NCBI GenBank assembly: GCA_030653385.1
Contig: JAURZM010000012.1
Coordinates: 1-55,343, forward strand
Reading direction: 5' to 3'
Origin: Rubrivivax sp.
Lineage (GTDB): Bacteria; Pseudomonadota; Gammaproteobacteria; Burkholderiales; Burkholderiaceae_C
Length of the DNA stretch: 55,343 bases
The first letter of the stretch is position 1. The number at the start of each line of letters is the position of its first letter. The translations under genes were made by a program, and so were the position numbers. Below, piece after piece: positions 42,020 through 53,102 of this stretch. The notes under the pieces are model-generated. The model was not told where the DNA came from and did not search any database. It saw nothing but the letters and a program-made list of their open reading frames with translations.

Positions 42020-42781
42020 ATGCGCATCTTCTGCATCGCCAACCAGAAAGGCGGCGTCGGCAAGACGACGACCACCGTCAACCTGGCCGCCGGGCTGGCC
42101 CAGGTGGGCCGCCGGGTGCTGCTGGTGGACCTGGACCCGCAAGGCAACGCCACCATGGGCTCGGGCATCGACAAGCGCAGCCTGGACCCCAGCGTCTATG
42201 ACGTGCTGCTGGAAACCACGGCCATTGCCGAGGCGCGCAAGCCCAGCCCCCATGGCGGCTACGACGTCTTGGGTGCCAACCGCGACCTGGCCGGTGCCGA
42301 GGTCGAACTGGTGACGCTGGAGCGCCGCGAAAAGCGCCTGAAAGCCGCACTGGCCGCGGTCAAGGACGAATACGACTTCGTGCTCATCGACTGCCCGCCG
42401 TCGCTGAGCATGCTCACACTCAATGGCCTGTGTTCGGCGCACGGTGTCATCGTGCCGATGCAGTGTGAGTACTTCGCACTGGAAGGCCTGTCGGACCTGG
42501 TCAACACCATCAAGCAGGTGCATGCCAACCTGAATCCCGAACTCGAGATCATCGGCCTGCTGCGGGTGATGTTCGACCCGCGCATCACGCTGCAGCAACA
42601 GGTCAGCGAACAGCTCAAGGCGCACTTCGGCGATAAGGTCTTCAACACGGTGATTCCGCGCAATGTGCGCCTGGCCGAAGCACCCAGCTACGGTCAGCCC
42701 GGTGTCAACTTCGACCCGTCGAGCAAGGGTGCGGTGGCCTTCGTGGAGTTCGCCAAGGAAATGTCGGAACGGCTGGGTTGA
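42020..42781 (+). CDS. parA: Chromosome-partitioning ATPase ParA (Soj)
   Basis: A 253-residue ParA/Soj without an N-terminal DNA-binding extension, as in chromosomal ParA. The deviant Walker A is IANQKGGVGKTTTTVNLAAGLA; Walker B FVLIDCPPSLSMLT; DNA-binding Arg and MQCEYFALEGLSDLVNTI are present. It forms gradients on the nucleoid that move ParB-parS complexes. parB is not adjacent but 2.9 kb downstream. Confidence 0.96.
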   Translation: MRIFCIANQKGGVGKTTTTVNLAAGLAQVGRRVLLVDLDPQGNATMGSGIDKRSLDPSVYDVLLETTAIAEARKPSPHGGYDVLGANRDLAGAEVELVTLERREKRLKAALAAVKDEYDFVLIDCPPSLSMLTLNGLCSAHGVIVPMQCEYFALEGLSDLVNTIKQVHANLNPELEIIGLLRVMFDPRITLQQQVSEQLKAHFGDKVFNTVIPRNVRLAEAPSYGQPGVNFDPSSKGAVAFVEFAKEMSERLG

Positions 42782-42786
42782 AGGTG

Positions 42787-43560
42787 ATGGCCGGTTTCGA
42801 CGAGACCTTGATGTCGCGGGTGGAAGATGCCGGCCTCAACGCCAGCGCTCCGCCCCAGCAGCGCTGGCTTGACGGTTGGCTGGTGCGTTACCTGCCGGGC
42901 AAGGCGCGGCGGGCGCGTTGCATCAATGCCTTGGCGGCCGGGCGCTTGCCGGTGGCCGACAAGCTGGCGATCGCGGCCCAGGTCTACCGCGAAGCCAACT
43001 TGCCGATGATCTTCCGCCTGACGCGTTTCACGCAGCCGGCCGGGCTGGACGACGAACTGGCCCGGCTGGGCTACGGCCTGGTGGACCACACGCGGGTGAT
43101 GATCCGCTCGGATTTGACGGGACTGGGCGATCGGCCTTTGCCCACCGGCACCCGGTGGGCGGCCTTGGACGGCCCCGACTTTGCCGAAGCGGTGGGCCAA
43201 CTTCGCGGTTCGCCGGCCGAGCACCGCAGCAGCCACGCCTTGCGCCTGCAGCATTCGCCGGTGCCTTACCAGGGCTTCGCCATCCGACGCGAGGGTGACG
43301 GCGCGGTGCTGGCCTGTGGCCAACTGGCGCGAGAGGCAGACCTCGTAGGCCTGTACGACGTTTTCACCCACCCGTCGGTCCGCGGCCAGGGCTTGGCCGG
43401 CATGTTGTGTGAGCGCCTGCTTTCGATTTCTGCCTTGCAGGGCGCCAAGATCGCCTACCTTCAGGTGGAAGCAGACAACTTGGCGGCCCAGATGGTTTAC
43501 CGCCGGCTGGGTTTTGCGAACGCCTACGGCTACCACTACCGCGAACACACCGCCGCTTGA
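42787..43560 (+). CDS. GNAT-family N-acetyltransferase
   Basis: A 257-residue protein from ATG 42787, five bases after the parA stop with AAGG just upstream (a TTG at 42778 overlaps parA). The C-terminal half is a GNAT domain: LYDVFTHPSVRGQGLAGMLCERLL is the acetyl-CoA binding loop (RGQGLA) and LQVEADNLAAQMVYRRLGFANAYGYHYRE the last helix-strand. The N-terminal half may be a second, degenerate GNAT fold. The substrate is unknown. It is probably co-transcribed with parA. Confidence 0.85.
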   Translation: MAGFDETLMSRVEDAGLNASAPPQQRWLDGWLVRYLPGKARRARCINALAAGRLPVADKLAIAAQVYREANLPMIFRLTRFTQPAGLDDELARLGYGLVDHTRVMIRSDLTGLGDRPLPTGTRWAALDGPDFAEAVGQLRGSPAEHRSSHALRLQHSPVPYQGFAIRREGDGAVLACGQLAREADLVGLYDVFTHPSVRGQGLAGMLCERLLSISALQGAKIAYLQVEADNLAAQMVYRRLGFANAYGYHYREHTAA

Positions 43561-43584
43561 AGCGACCGGCGAGTGGGTGCTGAA

Positions 43585-44532
43585 TCAGAGACCCAGACCC
43601 TCGTCCACACCCAGGTGCACGTTCATCGCCTGCACCGCCGCACCGCTGGCGCCCTTGCCCAGGTTGTCCAGGCGTGCCGCCAGGATGACCTGCGTGTCGT
43701 TGGCAAAGACAAAGATGTCCACGCGGTTGGTGTCGTTGCAGCCCTGCACGTCGAAGAAGCCACCCTCCAGCGTGCCCGGGTCGCGCAGCGGCATGACGCG
43801 GATGAAACGCTCGCCGGCATACCGAGCGGCCAGCGCTGCGTGCACGGCTTCGGGCGTGGTGCCCAGCGCCTTCAGGTGCAGCGGCACGGTCACCGCCAGG
43901 CCCTTGTAGAAGTTGCTGACCACGGGCATGAAGATGGGCGCGGCCGTCAGGCCGGTGTGCGCCATCATCTCGGGCAGGTGTTTGTGGGTCAGTGTCAGCG
44001 CATAGGGTCTGGGCGAAGTGAGCGCCGGCTCTGCGCCTGAATCAGCAGCGGCCTGGTACTGCTCGATCATCTTCTTGCCACCGCCCGAAAAACCGGTGAT
44101 CGACGTCGCGTTCACCGCCAGCGATGCCGGCACCAGGCCGGCATCGACCAGCGGCCGCAGCAGCAGGATGAAGGCGCTGGCGTGGCAGCCCGGGTTGGCG
44201 ATGCGCTTCGATGCCCGGATGGCGTCGCGCTGGGCCGGCGCCAGCTCAGGCAGGCCAAACACCCAGCCGGGCACGGTGCGGTGGGCGGTGCTGGCGTCGA
44301 TCAGGCAGGTGCGCGGGTTGGTGACCAGCGCGGCGGCTTCGCGCGAGGCGGCGTCGGGCAGGCACAGAAAAGCCACGTCGGCGGCATTGAGCAGCCGCGC
44401 ACGTTCCGCGCTGTCCTTGCGGCGGTCGGCGTCGATGCGCAGCACCTCGACGTCCTTGCGCGCAGCCAGGTACTCGTGGATGCGCAGGCCGGTGGTGCCT
44501 TCCTGGCCGTCGACAAAAACAGTGAAAGCCAT
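43585..44532 (-). CDS. argC: N-acetyl-gamma-glutamyl-phosphate reductase, type 2 (ArgC)
   Basis: A 315-residue ArgC of the shorter type 2 class, catalysing the NADPH-dependent step from N-acetylglutamyl phosphate to the semialdehyde in arginine synthesis. It begins [22 protein letters not shown] (cofactor loop); the catalytic Cys is in [12 protein letters not shown] and the His in [11 protein letters not shown]. It is on the minus strand between the GNAT gene and the hydrolase gene, breaking up the parA-parB stretch. ATG 44532 is the family start. It has its own promoter in the 48-bp gap to the divergent hydrolase gene. Confidence 0.93.
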   Translation of the reverse strand: MAFTVFVDGQEGTTGLRIHEYLAARKDVEVLRIDADRRKDSAERARLLNAADVAFLCLPDAASREAAALVTNPRTCLIDASTAHRTVPGWVFGLPELAPAQRDAIRASKRIANPGCHASAFILLLRPLVDAGLVPASLAVNATSITGFSGGGKKMIEQYQAAADSGAEPALTSPRPYALTLTHKHLPEMMAHTGLTAAPIFMPVVSNFYKGLAVTVPLHLKALGTTPEAVHAALAARYAGERFIRVMPLRDPGTLEGGFFDVQGCNDTNRVDIFVFANDTQVILAARLDNLGKGASGAAVQAMNVHLGVDEGLGL

Positions 44533-44580
44533 TTCGGGGTCCTGTGACAATGCCGCTGCAATGCAGCAAGGATAAAGGCA

Positions 44581-45129
44581 ATGCCAAGCGCGCATCGGGT
44601 TTTGATCCTGCCAGGCTGGCAAAACTCGGGCCCGGCGCACTGGCAAAGCCGCTGGCAGGCCTTGCATGATTTTGTGCGCGTCGAGCAGGCCGACTGGGAC
44701 TGGCCCCTGCGCGGCGACTGGATGGTGTGCCTGGAAAACGCCGTGCGGTCCGACCCGCGGCCCACTTCCCTGGTTGCGCACAGCCTGGGATGCCAGCTGG
44801 TGGCGGCCTGGGCGGCCCATTCGCAGCACAAGGCCACCATCACCGGTGCGTTGCTGGTGGCGCCACCCGACACCGCCCGCGACGACATGCCGCCACAACT
44901 GGCCAGCTGGCGCCACATCGTGCGCCAACGCCTGCCCTTCAAGGCCCTGGTGGCCTACAGCAACGACGACCCCTTCTGCGCCCCCGACCGCGCCCGTGAG
45001 ATGGCGGCCGACTGGGGGGCGTCGACGCTGCCCATGGGCGCGGCCGGCCACATCAATGCCGACACCGGCCTGGGCGACTGGCCCGACGGCCTGGACCTGA
45101 TCCGGCAGCTGCAGGCCACCTCGGCCTGA
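44581..45129 (+). CDS. RBBP9/YdeN-family serine hydrolase
   Basis: A 182-residue alpha/beta hydrolase of the RBBP9 type. It starts [19 protein letters not shown], the nucleophile elbow is [13 protein letters not shown], the acid is likely in [13 protein letters not shown] and the His in [15 protein letters not shown], all family hallmarks. The activity in bacteria is poorly known. It is the first gene of the rightward run leading to parB. Confidence 0.9.
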   Translation: MPSAHRVLILPGWQNSGPAHWQSRWQALHDFVRVEQADWDWPLRGDWMVCLENAVRSDPRPTSLVAHSLGCQLVAAWAAHSQHKATITGALLVAPPDTARDDMPPQLASWRHIVRQRLPFKALVAYSNDDPFCAPDRAREMAADWGASTLPMGAAGHINADTGLGDWPDGLDLIRQLQATSA

Positions 45130-45146
45130 CGCGCCGTCAACAGCCC

Positions 45147-45671
45147 ATGAACAGCCGTCTGGGTCGCGCCGCGCTCTTTGCCGTGCTGCTGATGGTGGTG
45201 CTGGGCTGGACCCAGGTGCTGGGTTCGGGTGTGAGCTGGGCCTTGGTGCTGGGTGTGGCCTTGGCCACGTGCCTGATCGGCGGTCTCTGGTGGGTCGCCA
45301 AACACCTGCCCGACCTGACAGCAGCGATACGCGAACGCTTCTGGGCGCGCGACGAAGGCAACTACCACGCCTTCGGCGGTGTCAGCCTGCGGGTCGAAGA
45401 CGACGGCCGGCACGTCTGGCTGGGTGGCCAGGGCCTGCTGCGAGTGCTGGGCCGACAGGAAGCCGACGATGTGCTGGCCGCGCGCATGCCCGGCATGTCG
45501 CGGCGCGATGCCAAGGGTGCGCTGCTGCTGCGGGTGGACGCAGTGATCGACTACCTGGGCCACATGCCGGGCCGACAGGATCCGCGGGTGCAGAAGCTGC
45601 GCCGCTATCTCGAACGCGATGTCCTGCACCCCGCAGCCGAACGCCGCCGGCGCGATGCACGCGCTCGGTGA
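45147..45671 (+). CDS. Hypothetical membrane protein upstream of parB
   Basis: A 174-residue protein with two N-terminal membrane helices ([19 protein letters not shown] and [22 protein letters not shown]) and a basic cytosolic domain rich in Arg ([47 protein letters not shown]). I do not recognise a family. It ends 11 bp before parB, on the same strand, so it is probably co-transcribed with it. A link to partition or to the membrane is only suggested by position. Confidence 0.7.
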   Translation: MNSRLGRAALFAVLLMVVLGWTQVLGSGVSWALVLGVALATCLIGGLWWVAKHLPDLTAAIRERFWARDEGNYHAFGGVSLRVEDDGRHVWLGGQGLLRVLGRQEADDVLAARMPGMSRRDAKGALLLRVDAVIDYLGHMPGRQDPRVQKLRRYLERDVLHPAAERRRRDARAR

Positions 45672-45682
45672 CAATCCGCCGC

Positions 45683-46570
45683 ATGGTCACCAAGAAACCC
45701 AAGGGCCTGGGCCTCGGCCTGGAGGCCCTGCTCGGCCCCAAGGTCAGCGACGCGCCTCAGGCCGAAGCCGGCACACCCACCACCCTGCCCCTGAACGTGC
45801 TGCGTACCGGCAAGTACCAGCCGCGCACGCGCATGGACGAAGGCTCGCTGTACGAGCTGGCGGAAAGCATCAAGAGCCAGGGCGTGATGCAGCCGATCCT
45901 GGTGCGCCCGGTGACGGGCGGCTACGAAATCATCGCTGGCGAACGCCGCTTCCGCGCCGCGCGCCTGGCGGGCCTGGACAGCGTGCCGGTGCTCGTGAAG
46001 GCGGTGGCCGACGAAGCTGCGGCGGTCATGGCGCTGATCGAAAACATCCAGCGCGAAGACCTGAACCCGCTGGAAGAAGCGCAAGGCCTGCAGCGGCTGG
46101 TCAGCGAATTCAAGCTCACGCACGAACAGGCGGCGCAGGCCGTGGGGCGCTCGCGCAGTGCGGCTTCCAATCTGCTGCGCCTGTTGAACCTGGCAGAACC
46201 GGTGCAGCAGCTGCTGCTGGCCGGCGACATCGACATGGGCCACGCACGCGCGCTGCTGTCATTGCCCGCTGCCGAGCAGGTGATGGCGGCGCAGGAAATT
46301 GCGGCAAAGAAGCTGAGCGTGCGCGATGCCGAAAGGCTGGTTGCGCGCGCGGGCCAGAACGACGCCGACAGGCGTGTGGTCAAGCCCAAGGTCAAGTCGC
46401 GCGACATCACGCGCCTGGAAGAACGGCTGGCCGACTTGCTGACGGCGGCGGTTGAAATCCGCGTCAAGCGGCGCACGCGGCGCGGTGAAGAAGGTGAAGT
46501 GGCGATTGCCTTCGGTTCGCTGGAAGAACTGAACGGTCTGCTCGACAAGCTGGGCGCTGGCGAGGCCTGA
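45683..46570 (+). CDS. parB: Chromosome-partitioning protein ParB (Spo0J)
   Basis: A 295-residue ParB. The N-terminal ParA-interacting motif is GLGLGLEALLG; the CTPase motifs are IAGERRFRAARLAGL and ALIENIQREDLNPLEEAQGL; the helix-turn-helix is LTHEQAAQAVGRSRSAASNLLRLL; the C-terminal dimerisation domain ends LLDKLGAGEA. ATG 45683 gives MVTKKPKGLG. It loads at parS sites (candidates in mnmG and rsmG). The next gene is a LysR regulator rather than the atp operon. Confidence 0.95.
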   Translation: MVTKKPKGLGLGLEALLGPKVSDAPQAEAGTPTTLPLNVLRTGKYQPRTRMDEGSLYELAESIKSQGVMQPILVRPVTGGYEIIAGERRFRAARLAGLDSVPVLVKAVADEAAAVMALIENIQREDLNPLEEAQGLQRLVSEFKLTHEQAAQAVGRSRSAASNLLRLLNLAEPVQQLLLAGDIDMGHARALLSLPAAEQVMAAQEIAAKKLSVRDAERLVARAGQNDADRRVVKPKVKSRDITRLEERLADLLTAAVEIRVKRRTRRGEEGEVAIAFGSLEELNGLLDKLGAGEA

Positions 46571-46630
46571 CGCTGCCGTCCACGCATTGACCGGCCAAAA
46601 GCGGGAACGAGCCACCAAACGCCCAGGGCC

Positions 46631-47551
46631 ATGTCCTCGCACATCACGTTGCGCCAGTTCCGTTATTTCATCGCGGTGGCTGAATCCGGCAGTGTGGCTG
46701 CGGCCTCGCGCATGCTGAACATCGCGCAGAGCGCCGTCACCAAAAGCATGCAAGAACTGGAAGACGAACTCGGCCGCACGCTCTTTGCGCGCAGTTCACG
46801 CGGCATGCAGCTCACGCCGCAAGGCCACCGCTTCCTGGCCAAGGCGCACAAGGTGCTGGCCACCGTGGCCGACGCCACGCGCGATCATGCCGGCGACGAC
46901 GCGGCCGCGGGACTGGTCGGCACGTTGGCCGTGGGCGTGACCAGCCTGGTGGCCGGCTACTACCTGAGCGGCCTGTTCAGCCGCTACCGCCGCAGCTGCC
47001 CGCAGGTGCAGGTGTTTGTCACCGAGGACACGCCACGCTTTCTGGAGCACCTGCTCATCAACGGCGAGCTGGACGTGGCCATCATGCTGAGCAACGCGCT
47101 CAGCGAGCCGCAGGCCCTGGTGGCCGAGACGCTGACGCGCAGCCCGAGTCGTGTCTGGTTGCCGTCCAACCACCCGCTGTGCGCGCAGGACGAACTGACG
47201 CTGGTCGAGTGCGCGGCCTGCGACCAGATCGTGCTGGAAGCCGACCGCATCGACGAGCTGATGCGCGCCGTGTGGGCCCGCCACCAGTTGAAGGCCCGCA
47301 CCATCCTGCGCACCAGCTCCCTGGAAGCGGTGCGCTCGCTGGTCGGCGCGGGTGCGGGCATCGCGGTCCTGCCCGACTTCCTGTACCGCCCCTGGACGCT
47401 GGACGCCGAGCACGTGGAAGTGAGACCGGTGCGCGATGCGCTGCACACCGTGGACGTGGGTCTGGTGTGGCGGCGCGGCAGCGGTCTGAAACCGGTGGCC
47501 AGCGAGTTCATCGAACAGGCGCGTGAAGCCTCTCGCTCACGGCGGACATAG
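46631..47551 (+). CDS. LysR-family transcriptional regulator
   Basis: A 306-residue LysR regulator. The HTH is LRQFRYFIAVAESGSVAAASRMLNIAQSAVTKSMQELEDELG; the effector domain follows (GTLAVGVTSLVAGYYLSGLFSRYRRSCPQVQVFV). It is convergent with patD, 87 bp away, and so may act on the ydcSTUV-patD operon or elsewhere. No LysR T-N11-A box was identified. Confidence 0.9.
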   Translation: MSSHITLRQFRYFIAVAESGSVAAASRMLNIAQSAVTKSMQELEDELGRTLFARSSRGMQLTPQGHRFLAKAHKVLATVADATRDHAGDDAAAGLVGTLAVGVTSLVAGYYLSGLFSRYRRSCPQVQVFVTEDTPRFLEHLLINGELDVAIMLSNALSEPQALVAETLTRSPSRVWLPSNHPLCAQDELTLVECAACDQIVLEADRIDELMRAVWARHQLKARTILRTSSLEAVRSLVGAGAGIAVLPDFLYRPWTLDAEHVEVRPVRDALHTVDVGLVWRRGSGLKPVASEFIEQAREASRSRRT

Positions 47552-47638
47552 AGCGCCATGGCGCATGGATGTGCTTGACGCGGCCTGACGATCAGCCGGG
47601 CACAAAGGCCTGGTGCGAGCGCCAGCGAATTGGGGCGC

Positions 47639-49087
47639 TCAAAGTTTCACCATCACGTGCCGTGGCACGGTGTAGTCCTCCAGCGCGTACATGCTCATGT
47701 CCTTGCCGTAACCGCTGCTCTTCAGCCCGCCATGTGGCATTTCGTTGACCAGCATGAAGTGGGTGTTGATCCAGGTGCAGCCGTAACGCAGCTTCTTGGC
47801 CACCCGCATCGCGCGGCCCACGTCCTGCGTCCACACGCTGCTGGCCAGGCCGTAGTCGCTGTCGTTGGCCCAGGTGATGGCCTGCTCGGTGTCGGTGAAT
47901 CGGGTCACGCTGACCACCGGGCCGAAGACCTCGCGCTTCACGATTTCGTCCTCCTGCCGCGCGCCCGCCACCACGGTGGGTTCGTAGAAAAAACCGGCGC
48001 CGAATTCACCGCCGTTGCGCGCCTTGCCACCGGCCGTGATCTCCATGTGGCCGGCCATCTGCGCACGTTCGACGAAGCTGGCAACGCGGTGGCGCTGGCG
48101 GTCGCTGATGAGCGGGCCGATCTCGACATCTTCTTCATCCGGCGTGCCCATCTTGATCGACTTCACGGCGCTGCTGAGGTCGGCCACCAGCTTGTCGTAG
48201 ATCTTGCCGCCGGCGTAGATGCGGCAGGCGGCGGTGCAGTCCTGCCCCGCGTTGTAGTAGCCGAAAGTGCGCAGCCCTTCCACCACCGCGGCCAGGTCGG
48301 CGTCGTCGAACACCACAACCGGCGCCTTGCCACCCAGTTCCAGGTGCGTGCGCTTGAGCGTGCCGCTGGCGGCCTGCAAGACCTTGCGGCCGGTGGACAC
48401 ATCGCCGGTGATGCTGACCATCGCCACCTTGGGGTGTTCAACTAACGGCTGCCCGACGCTGGCACCGCGGCCGGTGATGACGTTGAGCACGCCCTTCGGA
48501 AAGATGTCGGCCGCCAGTCTGGCCAGCAGCAGCGTGCTCAAGGGCGTCTGCTCACTGGGCTTGATGACCACCGTGTTGCCAGCGGCCAGCGCGGGCGCGG
48601 TCTTCCAGGCCGCCATCATCAGCGGGTAGTTCCAGGGTGCGATGGAGCCCACCACGCCCACTGCGTCGCGGCGGATCATGCTGGTGTGACCGGCCAGGTA
48701 TTCACCGGCCAGCGGGCCGCCCATGCAGCGCGCGGCGCCGGCGAAGTAGCGGTAGCAATCGGCCACGGCCGGGATCTCGTCACCCAGTGCGCGTGCGTAG
48801 GGCTTGCCGCAGTTCAGGCTTTCCAGGCGCGCGAACCCTTCCGCGTGCGCCTCGATGGCGTCGGCCAGTTTCAGCAGCAATCGGCTGCGTTCCATTGGTG
48901 TGGTTTCGCTCCAGGCGTCGAAGGCGCGGTGCGCGGCCGACACGGCCTTGTGCACCTGCTCGGCGCTGGCCTCGGGCAGCGCCACCAGCAGTTCGCCCGT
49001 GGCGGGGTTGAGCACACGTTCGGCTTCGCCTTCGCCAGGTACGAAGGTGCCGTCGATGAACAGTTCGGTCGGGAAAGTGGGGGTCAT
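47639..49087 (-). CDS. patD: Aldehyde dehydrogenase, 4-aminobutyraldehyde type (PatD/YdcW-like)
   Basis: A 482-residue NAD-dependent aldehyde dehydrogenase. Catalytic motifs: [38 protein letters not shown]-like [27 protein letters not shown] (Glu) and [14 protein letters not shown] (Cys). The sequence and its place after ydcSTUV genes favour gamma-aminobutyraldehyde, from putrescine, as substrate (PatD). A close paralogue acting on another amino-aldehyde is possible. It lies 15 bp after the permease gene and is the last gene of the operon. Confidence 0.88.
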   Translation of the reverse strand: MTPTFPTELFIDGTFVPGEGEAERVLNPATGELLVALPEASAEQVHKAVSAAHRAFDAWSETTPMERSRLLLKLADAIEAHAEGFARLESLNCGKPYARALGDEIPAVADCYRYFAGAARCMGGPLAGEYLAGHTSMIRRDAVGVVGSIAPWNYPLMMAAWKTAPALAAGNTVVIKPSEQTPLSTLLLARLAADIFPKGVLNVITGRGASVGQPLVEHPKVAMVSITGDVSTGRKVLQAASGTLKRTHLELGGKAPVVVFDDADLAAVVEGLRTFGYYNAGQDCTAACRIYAGGKIYDKLVADLSSAVKSIKMGTPDEEDVEIGPLISDRQRHRVASFVERAQMAGHMEITAGGKARNGGEFGAGFFYEPTVVAGARQEDEIVKREVFGPVVSVTRFTDTEQAITWANDSDYGLASSVWTQDVGRAMRVAKKLRYGCTWINTHFMLVNEMPHGGLKSSGYGKDMSMYALEDYTVPRHVMVKL

Positions 49088-49102
49088 GGCGGGCTCCAGT
49101 TT

Positions 49103-49888
49103 TCAGCGGTGGCCGGGTTCGTCGGCACGGGTCAGCAAATAGGCCAGCAGGATGGGAAAGAAGGTCAGCGCGATGATGACCACCGCCACCACGTTGGTCA
49201 CGGGGCGCTGGCGCGGGCGAATCAGCTCCTGCAGCATCCAGATTGGCAGCGTGGTCTGCTGGCCGGCGGTGAAGGTGGTGACGATGACTTCGTCGAAGCT
49301 CAGCGCAAAGGCCAGCAGCGCACCGGCGAGCAGCGCGCTGCCCAGTTGCGGCAGCACGATGTAGCGCACGGTCTGGAAGCCGTCGGCACCCAGGTCCATG
49401 CTGGCTTCGATGAGGTTGGGGTTCAACCGCCGCAGCCGTGCCACTGCGTTGTTGAATACCACCACGACGCAGAAGGTGGCGTGGCCGATGACGATGGTCC
49501 AGAAGCTGAAAGGAATCTCCAGCGTGTGATAAGCCGACCGCAGCGCGATGCCCGTCAGGATGCCGGGCAACGCGATGGGCAGGATCAGCAGCAGGCTGAT
49601 CGCGTCGCGGCCGAAGAACTTTGCACGAGCCAGTGCGGCGGCGGCCAGCGTGCCCAGCGCCAGCGCGATGGCGGTGCTCCAGGCGGCGACGTGGAATGAC
49701 AGGCGGATGGCGTCCCACACGTCCTGGCGTTCCCAGGCCACTGCAAACCACTGCGTGGTCAGGGCAGGCGGCGGGAATACATAGCTCTTGTCCTCGGCGC
49801 TGAAGGCGTACAGCACGATCAGCGCCAGCGGCACGTGCAGGAACAGCACCACGCCCCAGGCCGCGAGCGTCAGCCACCTAGAGCGCAT
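49103..49888 (-). CDS. ydcV: Polyamine-type ABC permease (PotC/YdcV-like)
   Basis: A 261-residue inner-membrane permease with six segments and the BPD_transp_1 EAA loop ([43 protein letters not shown]). It overlaps the upstream permease by 11 bases. The pair YdcU/YdcV forms the channel for putrescine or a related amine. Confidence 0.9.
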   Translation of the reverse strand: MRSRWLTLAAWGVVLFLHVPLALIVLYAFSAEDKSYVFPPPALTTQWFAVAWERQDVWDAIRLSFHVAAWSTAIALALGTLAAAALARAKFFGRDAISLLLILPIALPGILTGIALRSAYHTLEIPFSFWTIVIGHATFCVVVVFNNAVARLRRLNPNLIEASMDLGADGFQTVRYIVLPQLGSALLAGALLAFALSFDEVIVTTFTAGQQTTLPIWMLQELIRPRQRPVTNVVAVVIIALTFFPILLAYLLTRADEPGHR

Positions 49889-50819
49889 CGAAGGCCCCCT
49901 GGCGTTTGGCCAGCCACAGGTAGACGGCGATCACCACGATCGGCACCAGCGCAAAGGCCGCCGCGAAGGGCAGGTTGCCGGCCACCCCCTGCTGACGGTA
50001 GACGATCTGGCCGATGTAGAGCGTGCTGTCGCCGATGACCTGCGGAATGATGTAGTCGCCCAGCGTCAGGCTGAAGGTGAAGATCGAACCCGCAGCCACC
50101 CCCGGCATGGCCAGCGGCAGGATCACGGCGCGAAAGGTGGTGGCGGGGTGCGCGCCCAGGTCGGCGCTGGCTTCCAGCGTGGACGACGGGATGCGCTCGA
50201 TGGCCGCCATGATGGGCAGCACCATGAACGGCAGCCACATGTAGACGAAGACGATGAAGGTGCCCAGCGTCGAGAAGCTGAGCGATGGCCCGCCGATGGC
50301 CGGCGTGGCGAGCAGCGAGTCCAGCAGCCACTGCGCATGCAACTGCGTGGCCAGCCACGAGATGGCGCCTTCCTTGGCCAGCAGCAGCTTCCAGGCGTAC
50401 AGGCGCACCAGGTAGCTGCTCCACAGCGGCAGCATCACCGCGATGTACAGCGCCGCCTTCTGCGTGCCACGCGCATGGCGTGCCATGTAGAAGGCCAGCG
50501 GAAACGCCAGCACCGTGCAGGCCAGCGTCACCGCCACGGCCATCAGGATGGTGCGGCGCGCCGAGTCCAGGTTGGCCGGCTCCAGCAGTGCCACGAAGTT
50601 GGACAGGCCGACCTCTCGCACCACCTGGCCGGTGAAGTCGTCCAGCCTGAACAATGCATTTGCCAGCAGCGCAAACAGGCTGCCCAGGTAGATGACGCCG
50701 AACCACAAGAGCGGCGGCCCCAGCAGCGCCAGCAACAGGAGGCCGCGGCGGGTGTACAGCAGGTCCGACACACGCCGCCGCAGTGACGCCCGTGGCGCCG
50801 GCAGCGCGAGCGTGTTCAC
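49878..50819 (-). CDS. ydcU: Polyamine-type ABC permease (PotB/YdcU-like)
   Basis: A 313-residue permease of the PotB type. It has an N-terminal segment [31 protein letters not shown] and the EAA loop [33 protein letters not shown]. It overlaps the ATP-binding gene by four bases upstream and YdcV by 11 bases downstream, a compact operon. Confidence 0.9.
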   Translation of the reverse strand: MNTLALPAPRASLRRRVSDLLYTRRGLLLLALLGPPLLWFGVIYLGSLFALLANALFRLDDFTGQVVREVGLSNFVALLEPANLDSARRTILMAVAVTLACTVLAFPLAFYMARHARGTQKAALYIAVMLPLWSSYLVRLYAWKLLLAKEGAISWLATQLHAQWLLDSLLATPAIGGPSLSFSTLGTFIVFVYMWLPFMVLPIMAAIERIPSSTLEASADLGAHPATTFRAVILPLAMPGVAAGSIFTFSLTLGDYIIPQVIGDSTLYIGQIVYRQQGVAGNLPFAAAFALVPIVVIAVYLWLAKRQGAFDAL

Positions 50820-51817
50820 ACCGCACCCAGCGGATGCACTGCGCTGTCGTCCCAGTGCAGGTGCACGGCCTGGCCGGCCGCAGGCGCCGGCATGCCCCCG
50901 GGCAGGTCGGCCTGCAGCGGCGTGTCGCCCAGGTCGACCCGCAGGCGCGTGAAGCTGCCGAAGTACTGCACCTCGGCCACGGTGCCGGTGGCACGGGCGT
51001 CGACGGCCGCGCCGAGGCGAATGCGCTCGGGCCGCAGCATCGCCGCGGCCTGCCCGGCCAGGCGCTGGGCCACGGCACCTTCCAGCACATTGGCCGCGCC
51101 CACGAACTGCGCCACGAATCGCGTCGCCGGCGTGTCGTAAACCTGCTGCGGCGTGCCCACCTGTTCGAGCCGTCCGCGGTTGAAGACGCCGATGCGGTCG
51201 CTCATCGACAGCGCTTCGTGTTGGTCGTGCGTGATGAAGAGGAAGGTGATGCCCAGGCGCCGCTGCAGCGCCTTCAGTTCGCTCTGCATCTGTTCGCGCA
51301 GCTTCAGGTCCAGCGCGCCCAGCGGCTCGTCCAACAAGAGCAGCTGCGGCTGATTGATCAATGCACGCGCCAGTGCCACGCGCTGGCGCTGGCCACCCGA
51401 CAGTTGCGCCGGCCGGCGGCTGCCCACGCCGGGCAGCTGCACGAGCGCCAGCAGCTCGTCGGCCTTGGCCAGGCGCTCGGCACGTGGCACCTTGCGCACC
51501 ATCAGCGGGTAGGCCACGTTGTCGCGGATGTCCATGTGCGGGAACAGCGCGTAGTCTTGAAACACCGTGTTCACCGGCCGCGCATAGGGCGGTTGCTGCG
51601 ACACGTCCTGCCCGCCGATGCGGATGTGGCCCGACGTGGGCAGTGTGAAGCCGCCGATCATGCGCAGCACGGTGGTCTTGCCCGAGCCCGAGGGCCCGAG
51701 CAAGGTGAAGAACTCACCGGCGGCGATGTCCAGGTCCACCCCGTCCACCGCGCGCACCGTCTGTGCGCCGGTGCCGAAGGTGCAGCAGACGCGGTCCAGG
51801 CTGACCGCGGCCGTCAC
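50816..51817 (-). CDS. ydcT: Polyamine-type ABC ATP-binding protein (PotA/YdcT-like)
   Basis: A 333-residue ATPase: Walker [17 protein letters not shown], signature [15 protein letters not shown], Walker [14 protein letters not shown]-loop [16 protein letters not shown] and a C-terminal TOBE regulatory domain. The start is GTG overlapping the ydcS stop (GTGA). It energises the YdcSTUV importer. Confidence 0.92.
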   Translation of the reverse strand: MTAAVSLDRVCCTFGTGAQTVRAVDGVDLDIAAGEFFTLLGPSGSGKTTVLRMIGGFTLPTSGHIRIGGQDVSQQPPYARPVNTVFQDYALFPHMDIRDNVAYPLMVRKVPRAERLAKADELLALVQLPGVGSRRPAQLSGGQRQRVALARALINQPQLLLLDEPLGALDLKLREQMQSELKALQRRLGITFLFITHDQHEALSMSDRIGVFNRGRLEQVGTPQQVYDTPATRFVAQFVGAANVLEGAVAQRLAGQAAAMLRPERIRLGAAVDARATGTVAEVQYFGSFTRLRVDLGDTPLQADLPGGMPAPAAGQAVHLHWDDSAVHPLGAV

Positions 51818-52992
51818 CGCCCGCCCAGCACCGCGATGTAGTCAGAGGCCCACTTGTGGTACGGCACGCAGGCGTTGTTCTGGCTTTTGCATTGCGTGAC
51901 CGGGGTGCGCCAGAACGAGATCTTGCCGAAGTCGTTGTAGCCCTGGCGCGCGCAGCCTTCGTCGGTGAGCAGCTTATTGCCCTTGCAGGCCGCGGGCACA
52001 GCCGGCACCGAGCCAAACCAGGCCGACAGGTCGCCCTGCAGCTTGGGGTTCAGCGAATGTTCCAGCCACTGGTAGGCGCAGGTGGGGTGCTTGGCCTCTA
52101 CGTGCAGCATGGTGCTGTCAGCCCAGCCGGTGGCGCCCTCCACGGGCACCACGGTGGCCACGGGCTGCTTTTTGCTCTTCAGGATGTTGGCCTGGAACTG
52201 CCACGAGCCGCTGGCCACCACGCCTTCGTTGGTGAAATCGTCGATCTGCACAAAAGCGTCGTGCCAGTACTTGCCGACAATCTTGCGTTGGCCGCGCAGC
52301 AGGTCCAGCGCCGCCTTGTACTGGGTCTCGTTCAGCTCGTAAGGGTCGACGATGCCCAGCGCCTTGTTGGTGTGCTTCAGGTACAGCGCCGCGTCGGCGA
52401 TGTGGATGGGCCCATCGAAGGCCTGGACCCGGCCCTTGTTGCTCTTGCCGTCGGGCAGGTTCATTTCCTTGAACACCACCTCCCAGCTGGTGGGCGGCTT
52501 GTTGCCGAAGACCTTGGTGTTGTACATGAGCACATTCCAGCCCCACTGGTAGGGCACGCCGTAGTGCTGGCCGTTTTCGAAGTGCCAGGGCGCCTTCTGC
52601 AGCCGAGGGTCGATGTTCTTGTAGCTGGGGATCAGGTTGACATTGATCGGCTGCACCTTCTTGCCGCGAATCAGCCGCGTCGATGCATCGCCCGAAGCGG
52701 TGACCAGGTCGAAGCCGCCTTCGTTCATCAGCGCCACCATCTCGTCCGAGGTGCCCGCGGTCTTGACGTTGACCTTGCAGCCGGTCTTCTTCTCGAAGTC
52801 GGTCACCCAGTCGAAGTCCTTGCTGGTGGCGCCGCGTTCGATGTAGCCGGCCCAGGCCACGATGTCGACCTGCCCCTCGCCCTTGCCCAGTTTCTGGATC
52901 GGTGCGCTTTGCGCTACTGCCAAGGTGTGGGCGACGAGGGTGGCAGCGGCAAGCGCCGCAAGTGCAAAGCTGGGCGAAATGGGTGTGGCCAT
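51814..52992 (-). CDS. ydcS: Periplasmic polyamine-binding protein (YdcS/PotD-like)
   Basis: A 392-residue solute-binding protein with signal peptide [21 protein letters not shown]. The YdcS-type mature start is [25 protein letters not shown]; the ligand site region includes [26 protein letters not shown] and [19 protein letters not shown]. YdcS proteins bind polyamine-like substrates, and E. coli YdcS was also proposed as a PHB synthase. It is the first gene of the operon; the promoter must lie in 52993..53102, where no clear motif was found. Confidence 0.9.
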   Translation of the reverse strand: MATPISPSFALAALAAATLVAHTLAVAQSAPIQKLGKGEGQVDIVAWAGYIERGATSKDFDWVTDFEKKTGCKVNVKTAGTSDEMVALMNEGGFDLVTASGDASTRLIRGKKVQPINVNLIPSYKNIDPRLQKAPWHFENGQHYGVPYQWGWNVLMYNTKVFGNKPPTSWEVVFKEMNLPDGKSNKGRVQAFDGPIHIADAALYLKHTNKALGIVDPYELNETQYKAALDLLRGQRKIVGKYWHDAFVQIDDFTNEGVVASGSWQFQANILKSKKQPVATVVPVEGATGWADSTMLHVEAKHPTCAYQWLEHSLNPKLQGDLSAWFGSVPAVPAACKGNKLLTDEGCARQGYNDFGKISFWRTPVTQCKSQNNACVPYHKWASDYIAVLGGR

Positions 52993-53102
52993 GGGTCCTC
53001 CGGACTGGGTTGATTCCAGGCGGCGGACGATAGGGGCCTGACCTCGGCGGAGTGAAATTCAATCCACCGGCGCCGCGCTATCTGAAAAAACGAAGGCTCG
53101 GG

